28,478 nucleotides of DNA, from NCBI GenBank assembly GCA_947253155.1, contig CAMXYK010000014.1:1-28478 (forward strand), given 5' to 3'. Position numbers and translations under genes: made by a program. The notes under the pieces were generated by a model. That model was given only the letters and a program-made list of their open reading frames with translations, was not told the origin of the DNA and ran no database searches. The number at the start of each line of letters is the position of its first letter. The first letter of the stretch is position 1. The stretch is from an uncultured Bifidobacteriaceae bacterium. GTDB lineage: Bacteria > Actinomycetota > Actinomycetes > Actinomycetales > Bifidobacteriaceae. Shown here in pieces: positions 14,188 to 19,782 of this stretch.

Positions 14188-14242
14188 ACTCAAGCCGAAT
14201 TGCCATTAAATATTCGTACAATCCTTACTTAGATGCTCCAGC
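14102..14242 (+). repeat. Left copy of a 141-bp inverted repeat
   Basis: This stretch (palindromes three and four of array 1 plus 55 flanking bases ending CTCCAGC) aligns without gaps to the reverse complement of 17212-17352. By hand I count about 124 of 141 identical. Together the copies bracket 14243-17211 and its two genes. Confidence 0.85.
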
Positions 14243-14272
14243 AACTAAAGAAATAACCCACATTCGATATAG

Positions 14273-14310
14273 CATAATCCTTACTGCCGTAAGGGTTATG
14301 GGCTTATTTT
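14273..14310 (+). terminator. Terminator-like hairpin upstream of the solute-binding protein gene
   Basis: CATAATCCTTAC (14273-14284) pairs with GTAAGGGTTATG (14289-14300), 12 pairs with one wobble and a 4-base loop, followed by GGCTTATTTT. It may stop read-through into the cassette. The 13783-14486 stretch contains no gene that I can support. Confidence 0.5.
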
Positions 14311-14350
14311 ACACACTTTTGGCCTATAACCCCGCAGTTTCGTATTTTTT

Positions 14351-14388
14351 GTACATCGGATGTACGATTTTTTGTACATTGAATGTAC
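14351..14388. promoter_or_regulatory. Paired dyad operator-like sites upstream of the lipoprotein gene
   Basis: GTACAT-CGG-ATGTAC (14351-14365) and GTACAT-TGA-ATGTAC (14374-14388) are two perfect dyads with identical arms, 23 bp apart centre to centre, each preceded by a T run. Two sites about two helical turns apart suggest cooperative binding by a dimeric repressor or activator. No regulator gene is in the window. Confidence 0.55.
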
Positions 14389-14486
14389 AAAAACTACAAA
14401 ACCGCGCATTAAGACATATTTATATAGGCGTACACTTGCTTAATATCGCCAGAGTGCAAGTCAAAACTCGATGTTGGGAGGTAAGC

Positions 14487-15776
14487 ATGGCGAATAGAAA
14501 ATACATAAGAAAAACACTTGGCTTAATGCTAGCTACAGTTACGCTATTGTCTGTTACAGCATGCGGTAGCCTGCCAAAGTTTGGAAAATCAATTCAGCTT
14601 TCTGTTTTGGCGCCTGAAAAACTCTTGAAAAAGGGCGGCTGGATTCAAACTATGGAAGATGCTTTCAGCAAAGAAAATCCAGGAGTTACGTTTAAAAATA
14701 AGCCTATTAAGCAATTCGATGTGCCATATATGGCTCCTGAAAATAAAAATGCCCCACAAATTTCAGCTGATGTTTTTCTATTCCCAAGTATTAAAACGGA
14801 TTACTTGGTTAAGACAGGTGTTATTGGCGAGTTAAGTAAAGAAAGTGAAAAACAGATTAAAAAGCAGAATCCTGATCCGTTACTTAATTCAGTATTAAAG
14901 GATGGCCAGTATTACGGCGTGCCATACACGAGTAATGCTTGGTTTATGTACTATGACAAGTCTAAGATTTCAGAAAATGATGCGAAATCTCTTAATGCAA
15001 TATTGAAAAAGCAGAAAGTTGCAATCAATCTACAAGACGAAACCCTTCTTTCAAGCTTCTATCTTGATTCATGCATTAAGTTTGGTCATTCTAAACCAGG
15101 AATGGATACAGTAAGCAGCGCGGACTTTAGTGAAGAATGTTACCCTGCTACTCAATTCCTTGCGGATCTTGTTAATCACCCAAACTTTATTAATGCCGTA
15201 AGCGATACAGGTATTAAAGCTTTGAGGGACGGTAGTGCCGCAGCATATGTCTCTGGAATTTGGGATGAAAAAGAAGTCAAAAAGATTTTAGGTAAAAATT
15301 TTGCTGCTACAACACTGCCTACAATTCGCACAGATTTAGCTAATAATCCTGCATATCCTTCGGCTACAGTCGAATATCAACTGAAGCAAAGCGCAGACTC
15401 TCAAGCTATTGGCTATAACGAAGAATCAGAACATCGCAAGTTAGCAGAAAAATTTGCTTTATTCCTTGGCTCAACTGAATCTCAGAAAAAAGCGTATGAA
15501 TTGCAAAAAATCGTGCCAAGCGATAAGTCTCTAAAGAGCTTCGTAGCTAAAGATCCTGCAGCAAGTGCTCAAATGCAAACCGTAGAAAAAGCTTCAATAA
15601 AGCAACCACTTAGCAATAGTGATCTTTTTATGATTTTATACGGTTTCGGCAGACTAGAGGACTCTATATACAGGAAGACTCTTAATAGAGGCAACGCATA
15701 CGACATACTTGATGATATGCAAAGAACCATAACTGATCGTATTAACGATAAATTAGGATACGACTCGAATAATTAG
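14487..15776 (+). CDS. Extracellular solute-binding lipoprotein (family 1, sugar type), orphan
   Basis: A 429-residue lipoprotein. The signal has a basic start, a hydrophobic stretch and a lipobox VTAC with lipidated Cys26. The mature part looks like a family 1 ABC solute-binding protein: early GGWIQTMEDAFSKENPGV, DVFLFPS, and the typical YGVPYTSNAWFMYYDKSKI hinge region. The frame is open back to 14298, but GGGAGGTAAG at 14477-14486 and the lipoprotein signal fix the start at 14487. No permease or ATPase gene is near, so it either serves a transporter encoded elsewhere or acts as a surface binding protein. It lies between 141-bp inverted repeats, is AT-rich, and is followed by a membrane protein gene. 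The ligand cannot be told from sequence. Confidence 0.8.
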   Translation: MANRKYIRKTLGLMLATVTLLSVTACGSLPKFGKSIQLSVLAPEKLLKKGGWIQTMEDAFSKENPGVTFKNKPIKQFDVPYMAPENKNAPQISADVFLFPSIKTDYLVKTGVIGELSKESEKQIKKQNPDPLLNSVLKDGQYYGVPYTSNAWFMYYDKSKISENDAKSLNAILKKQKVAINLQDETLLSSFYLDSCIKFGHSKPGMDTVSSADFSEECYPATQFLADLVNHPNFINAVSDTGIKALRDGSAAAYVSGIWDEKEVKKILGKNFAATTLPTIRTDLANNPAYPSATVEYQLKQSADSQAIGYNEESEHRKLAEKFALFLGSTESQKKAYELQKIVPSDKSLKSFVAKDPAASAQMQTVEKASIKQPLSNSDLFMILYGFGRLEDSIYRKTLNRGNAYDILDDMQRTITDRINDKLGYDSNN

Positions 15777-15918
15777 CAGTCTTACGCAACGAATCTTACA
15801 TATACAAGTAAATATAAATAATCAACTTAATTGACCGTATTAACGATTAAATAACTTAGCGTATTGTTATCAAAACTTATACAAAACGTTATTTATACAA
15901 TGAACGAAAGAAGCTATT

Positions 15919-17223
15919 ATGAAGCGTTTTACTAAAGCACTTCTAACCTTCGCATGTGCTGCAAGCATTGTAATAGGAATCCCTACTTGTGCGCATGCAG
16001 AAGAAGACACCTACCCTGAAGTAAAGCCAAATGTTATCACATCTATGATGCATCTTGGAAAAGGCGAAGAAAAAAGGTATTGGCTGGGTCAAAATGACGC
16101 TGCAAAAATAACCAACGTAAAAGTTAAAGATATTGCAGCTCACAGTGCAACTGTCTCCTTTGACTATGAACTCTTTAATGTCAAAGATCTTAAAAAGATA
16201 TCATTCATCGTTTACGTAAGAAAATACTCACAAATAATGGTAACGTCGCATAGCCTTCTGGGATTTTCAATATCTTACGATATCGGCGATGTTGACCCTG
16301 TTGATAATAGAAATGAAAATAAAAATAAGGATAAAAAGAAGAATTCTTCAAAAGACGGTTTTAAAATACGTGAACTTACTATACCGTTCTTTAGTGATGA
16401 TCCAGCAAGCGGATACGTTCGCGGACAAGATTACTATAACTACAACTTCCCAGACAAACTTCCAACAAAGAAAAAAGGACATGCGCAAGTTACAGTTAGC
16501 ACTATGCCAGCAACTACATACACCAATACGCAAAATATTGGCGACCCAAGTGAAGTAGTTCGTGTTGAAAAAGGCGAAGTGACTGACCCTATTAAGCCGT
16601 TTATTGACACATTCACACTTATGCGTTGGATTGGGAGTAAAATCTCTCTACAAGATGGCACCGCGGACAAGCCAGTAGACATTGATGTGCAAACTACTTA
16701 TGTAGGTCTTCACGCGGATTATAAGAACGGCAGTGCAATCTACTTCAACAATAATGCTGTGCAAGTGCCAACATTTAAGACACTGAAAAAAGATCCGCCT
16801 TCGCAATGCTCGCTCGGAAATCATAAAAAAGATTCCAGCAAAAACGGAAATAATAACGCTGCAGAAAATGCGTCGGAAAAAACTTCTGGCATAATGTCGG
16901 TAGTGGAACAAGCTTTCAAAAGAAACCCAGTGTTACTTGTTATTGCTGTTTTAGTTGCAATAGTTCTTGTAGCAACATGCGTTGTGACTTTGGCAAGGCT
17001 CATTCTGATTAGGAAACGTGCGATTGCAAAAGCGGATGCTAGTAAAGAAGCGCTCGCAGATGCAGAAACTGCAGAAGCTGATGGTACTGAAGCTGCTGAA
17101 GGTGCGGAAGGTGCTGAAGGTGCGGAAGGTACTGAAGGTGCTGAAGGTGCTGAAGGTGCTGAAGGTGCGGAAGGTACTGAAGCTGCTGAAGGTGCGGAAG
17201 GTACTGAAGGCGCTGGAGAATAA
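15919..17223 (+). CDS. Secreted, membrane-anchored protein of unknown function with Glu-rich tail
   Basis: A 434-residue protein I do not recognise. An N-terminal signal peptide (basic MKRFTK, hydrophobic core, likely cleavage after AHA at residue 27) leads to an extracellular part of about 300 residues with beta-rich character and Lys-rich loops. One transmembrane segment lies at about 337-360, followed by RKR and a cytosolic tail. The tail has about fifteen Gly/Ala/Thr-Glu triplets encoded by 9-bp repeats. No LPxTG motif is present. It is 142 bases after the solute-binding gene and in the same direction, so the two may work together. Its last four codons lie in the right inverted repeat. 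Confidence 0.75.
   Translation: MKRFTKALLTFACAASIVIGIPTCAHAEEDTYPEVKPNVITSMMHLGKGEEKRYWLGQNDAAKITNVKVKDIAAHSATVSFDYELFNVKDLKKISFIVYVRKYSQIMVTSHSLLGFSISYDIGDVDPVDNRNENKNKDKKKNSSKDGFKIRELTIPFFSDDPASGYVRGQDYYNYNFPDKLPTKKKGHAQVTVSTMPATTYTNTQNIGDPSEVVRVEKGEVTDPIKPFIDTFTLMRWIGSKISLQDGTADKPVDIDVQTTYVGLHADYKNGSAIYFNNNAVQVPTFKTLKKDPPSQCSLGNHKKDSSKNGNNNAAENASEKTSGIMSVVEQAFKRNPVLLVIAVLVAIVLVATCVVTLARLILIRKRAIAKADASKEALADAETAEADGTEAAEGAEGAEGAEGTEGAEGAEGAEGAEGTEAAEGAEGTEGAGE
17086..17210 (+). repeat. In-frame 9-bp repeat tract in the tail of the membrane protein
   Basis: Units of GGT-(GCT/GCG/ACT)-GAA, with a few GCT-GCT-GAA variants, run to 17210. Changes in copy number would keep the frame and only alter tail length. 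Confidence 0.9.
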
Positions 17224-17352
17224 AAGCAAGGATTGCACGAATATTTAATAGCAATTCGGTTTGAGCGTTAATAACTCAGTTCGTTGACTGAGTTATTAAC
17301 GGTGTTTTGTCAATTACCGTTATTTTCTCAGTTACCTGACTGAGTTAGTAAC
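17212..17352 (-). repeat. Right copy of the 141-bp inverted repeat
   Basis: Reverse-complement match to 14102-14242, including two palindromes and the 55-bp flank. It begins inside the last codons of the 434-residue protein gene, so the coding end and stop (17221-17223) belong to the repeat. Confidence 0.85.
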
Positions 17353-17404
17353 GGTATTTTGCTTATTATCGTTATTTTCTCAGTCGGTTGACTGAGTTAG
17401 TAAC
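17267..17404. repeat. Array of three 34-bp palindromes (array 2, inverted relative to array 1)
   Basis: Units at 17267-17300, 17319-17352 and 17371-17404 are separated by 18-bp intervals. The first is a perfect palindrome with 14-base arms and a 6-base loop. The reverse complements match array 1 units. The array lies between convergent genes, so the hairpins could also act as two-way transcription stops. Confidence 0.9.
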
Positions 17405-17428
17405 GGTGCTACTTTTAGTTGAATCAGC

Positions 17429-18487
17429 TTACTTAAGAATTAGGCTTGTATCTGTTGGGTAGCCAAGTGCATATGCGCGCAACAATCGCGATGTAATTAA
17501 GTCAACGATTGCATTTTTGAATGCTTGATGCGCACGAATAGCGGTATTTTCGTCGATACTAGCATCGCCATTGGCGTCGTAGGTTACTTCATCGTAATCA
17601 TCTGCGCTATTTTCGTTACTTTCGTTATTTTCGTTGCTATCATTACTATCTTGACTTGCACTATTCGTATTATTCGCAATCGCTTTATTTTTCTCAGTAG
17701 CAGTAATTGTTATAACTTGCTGTAGTGCTTCAAGCTCTTCGCGCGCGCAATCCATATACGCAATTGCTACACTTGGCAAGTCTTTTCCGCTTAATGCATC
17801 ATGTGCTATTCCGCTTTCTAATACTTTTTGTGGAATATCGTATACTTTTTTGCGCAAATCTGTGCCTTTTGCTGAAGCATGCATTAGACTTTCTGCATTA
17901 GTCGCTGCTATATCGCTATATTTCAACGATATTTCGGGAACTTTTTTTGCAGCTAAAGTTTGTAAAATAAACGCAAGCTTGTCTTCTGCTGCCGCTGCTT
18001 GAGCTAGTGGCTGATGCGTCCATCTAAAGTTTTCGTAATGATCTAAAACTTCGCGCAATTGAATATAAGAATCGTATTCTTCTTGTTGAGTTTGTTGAGT
18101 TATTGAATTTTTGTCTTGTGATGATTCGTTTTCAAGCATTGCCCATTGCGCTTGTGCGCTATATACAATACTTTCGCTTAATCTTCCAGGGCATTGCTGA
18201 GCCACAATTTTCCAGTTTTCAGCAGCATTTTTCCACACTTCAATTGTTGCGTTTTTTGCGTCGCTATTAATCGCATGCTGATTTTTTTGAGCAATCCTGT
18301 ATGCTTTTGCGCAAGCATTTTCTGGTGCTGCAGTGTGAGTCGTGTGATCAACATGAATGTTTTGCAATGTGCCACAAGCGCTTAATATAGATGTTGACGA
18401 TGCGCAAAGAATAAAAACAAATATTATAGTAATCTTGCGCTTTGCGTTCTTGAGCATGGCTTTTAACAAAACATAAAGTGTCTGCAT
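17429..18487 (-). CDS. Lipoprotein of unknown function
   Basis: A 352-residue protein I cannot assign. The N-terminus has a basic region, a long hydrophobic stretch and the lipobox ILSAC with Cys38, so it should be an exported lipoprotein. A second ATG at codon 11 (18457) gives a more typical signal length and may be the real start; neither has a clear ribosome binding site. The mature part is mostly helical, rich in Ala, Gln and Glu. An Asn/Asp/Ser/Glu-rich low-complexity stretch lies at about 270-310. The gene is convergent with the cassette genes and divergent from nusA. It stops just past palindrome array 2. Confidence 0.7.
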   Translation of the reverse strand: MQTLYVLLKAMLKNAKRKITIIFVFILCASSTSILSACGTLQNIHVDHTTHTAAPENACAKAYRIAQKNQHAINSDAKNATIEVWKNAAENWKIVAQQCPGRLSESIVYSAQAQWAMLENESSQDKNSITQQTQQEEYDSYIQLREVLDHYENFRWTHQPLAQAAAAEDKLAFILQTLAAKKVPEISLKYSDIAATNAESLMHASAKGTDLRKKVYDIPQKVLESGIAHDALSGKDLPSVAIAYMDCAREELEALQQVITITATEKNKAIANNTNSASQDSNDSNENNESNENSADDYDEVTYDANGDASIDENTAIRAHQAFKNAIVDLITSRLLRAYALGYPTDTSLILK

Positions 18488-18537
18488 AATCTACTAAAAT
18501 AGCCACTGACTGTGACCAATATTCGCATTGTAACTGA

Positions 18538-18566
18538 TTGCGTAATACTAGTTGCAAAAATAATAA
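18538..18566 (+). promoter_or_regulatory. Possible promoter of the nusA-infB cluster
   Basis: TTGCGT (18538-18543) and TAATAA (18561-18566) are 17 bases apart in the divergent gap, about 38 bases before nusA. Moderate match only. Confidence 0.35.
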
Positions 18567-18603
18567 TCATAAATGAATGCGTTATAACGAGAGGACGTGC
18601 GCG

Positions 18604-19686
18604 ATGGAATTGGATTTGGCGGGAATGCATCAGCTTGCGGCACAGCAGGGGATTAATGCCGAGGAGCTGGACGAGGCGCTCGCCGAGGCCTTGCGTCTTG
18701 CGTATATGAAAACCGCTCATCCTGCAAAGCATGTGCGAGTTGAATTGGACGAACGCGCAGGTTCGTTCACTGTGTGGGCTAGGGATGAAATTCCTGGTGA
18801 GCCTACTGAAGATAACCCGTATCCTTCACCAACTTTGGGCGAAGAGTATGATGATACTCCTCGCGATTTTGGCCGTCTTGCTGCAGCAACAGCTCGCCAA
18901 GTTATTAGTCAGATTTTCCGTAAGGCAGAAGACGATCGCGTATTTGGCGCTTTTTCTGGTCAAAAAGGCAAGTTGATTAACGGCATTATTCAGCAGGATG
19001 CAAAAGATACTACTAACATTCACGTCGCTGTTGGTGATGTTGAGGCGATTTTGCCACGTCGTGAGCAAGTTCCAGGAGAGCGTTACCGCCATGGTGAACG
19101 CATTCGTGTGTATGTTGTTAATGTTGCACGTGGTCTTCGTGGACCAGAAATTGTGGTTTCTAGGTCGCATCCTGAATTAGTTCGTCGCTTGTTTGAGCGT
19201 GAAGTTCCAGAACTTGTTTCTGGTGCTGTTTCGATTATGGCGATTGCTCGTGAAGCAGGAGCTCGCACAAAGATTGCAGTGCGTGCAAATACTGAAGGAG
19301 TTAATCCAAAGGGTGCTTTGATTGGTCCTGGCGGTTCTCGCGTTCGTGCTGTAATGGAGAACTTGGGTCAAGAAAAGATTGATATTGTTGATTGGTCAGA
19401 TGATCCAGCCAAGTTTGTTGCTGCAGCGCTTTCTCCTGCAACTGCTACGCAAGTGCAAGTTGTAAGTGAAAAGAATCAGACTGCGGTTGCTTTTATTCAC
19501 GATGCTCAGCTTTCGCTTGCTATTGGCAAGGAAGGTCAGAATGCTCGTTTGGCTGCAAAGTTGACTGGTTGGAAGATTGGTATTGAATCGGCTGAAGAGC
19601 ATGCTAAGAAGGTTGCTGCAGCTCAAGCACAGAGCGTGCAAAATGCACAGAATGCACAATCTGAAGCAGATTCTGCTAATGCTTAA
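18604..19686 (+). CDS. nusA: Transcription termination/antitermination factor NusA
   Basis: A 360-residue NusA, the short actinobacterial form without the two C-terminal acidic repeats of E. coli. It binds RNA polymerase and nascent RNA and modulates pausing and termination. The N-terminal domain starts MELDLAGMHQLAAQQGI; an S1 domain spans about 118-185, KH1 has IGPGGSRV (240-247) and KH2 GKEGQNAR (308-315). The ATG at 18604 follows GAGAGGA. An Ala/Gln-rich tail ends the protein. It begins the nusA-infB-rbfA-truB-ribF cluster; rimP, often upstream, is absent. An AT-rich imperfect hairpin spans its stop codon. Confidence 0.95.
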   Translation: MELDLAGMHQLAAQQGINAEELDEALAEALRLAYMKTAHPAKHVRVELDERAGSFTVWARDEIPGEPTEDNPYPSPTLGEEYDDTPRDFGRLAAATARQVISQIFRKAEDDRVFGAFSGQKGKLINGIIQQDAKDTTNIHVAVGDVEAILPRREQVPGERYRHGERIRVYVVNVARGLRGPEIVVSRSHPELVRRLFEREVPELVSGAVSIMAIAREAGARTKIAVRANTEGVNPKGALIGPGGSRVRAVMENLGQEKIDIVDWSDDPAKFVAAALSPATATQVQVVSEKNQTAVAFIHDAQLSLAIGKEGQNARLAAKLTGWKIGIESAEEHAKKVAAAQAQSVQNAQNAQSEADSANA

Positions 19687-19782
19687 ATAGGTTGATTAAT
19701 AATTAACTTAAATAAGCTAAGCTCGCAATAATGTAAAGTGGCCGCGCGCGCTAGCGCTGTCACAGATAGAGGAGAACACTGG

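Larger units (their letters stand above)
13924..14333. mobile_element. MITE-like element bounded by 26-27-bp inverted repeats
   Basis: 13924-13950 begins GGGGTTATAGGCC and ends GTGTGTAAA. Its reverse complement recurs at 14308-14333, with one A/T of the homopolymer missing as the only difference. The 410-bp interval has no transposase and holds four 34-bp palindromes. Such a layout fits a miniature inverted-repeat element. The inner TGTGTAAA resembles ends of IS256-type elements, which is a loose inference. I see no clear target-site duplication, which weakens the call. Confidence 0.5.

Noticed and set aside
13980..14204. CRISPR array (34-bp repeats, 18-bp spacers)
   Set aside because: The repeats are long palindromes that vary between copies, two of the three spacers are nearly identical and very short, and there is no cas gene in the window.
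14298..14486. N-terminal extension of the solute-binding protein
   Set aside because: The frame is open, but the extension runs through the inverted repeat and dyad sites, and a strong ribosome binding site plus lipoprotein signal start at 14487.
13700..17430. Integrated element with att sites derived from tRNA-Ser
   Set aside because: I found no second copy of the tRNA 3' end downstream and no integrase gene. The tRNA location is noted only as context.
19681..19717. Terminator between nusA and infB
   Set aside because: An AT-rich imperfect hairpin spans the nusA stop (GCTTA with TAAGC at the ends), but pairing is weak and there is no T run; an internal terminator would be odd in this cluster.
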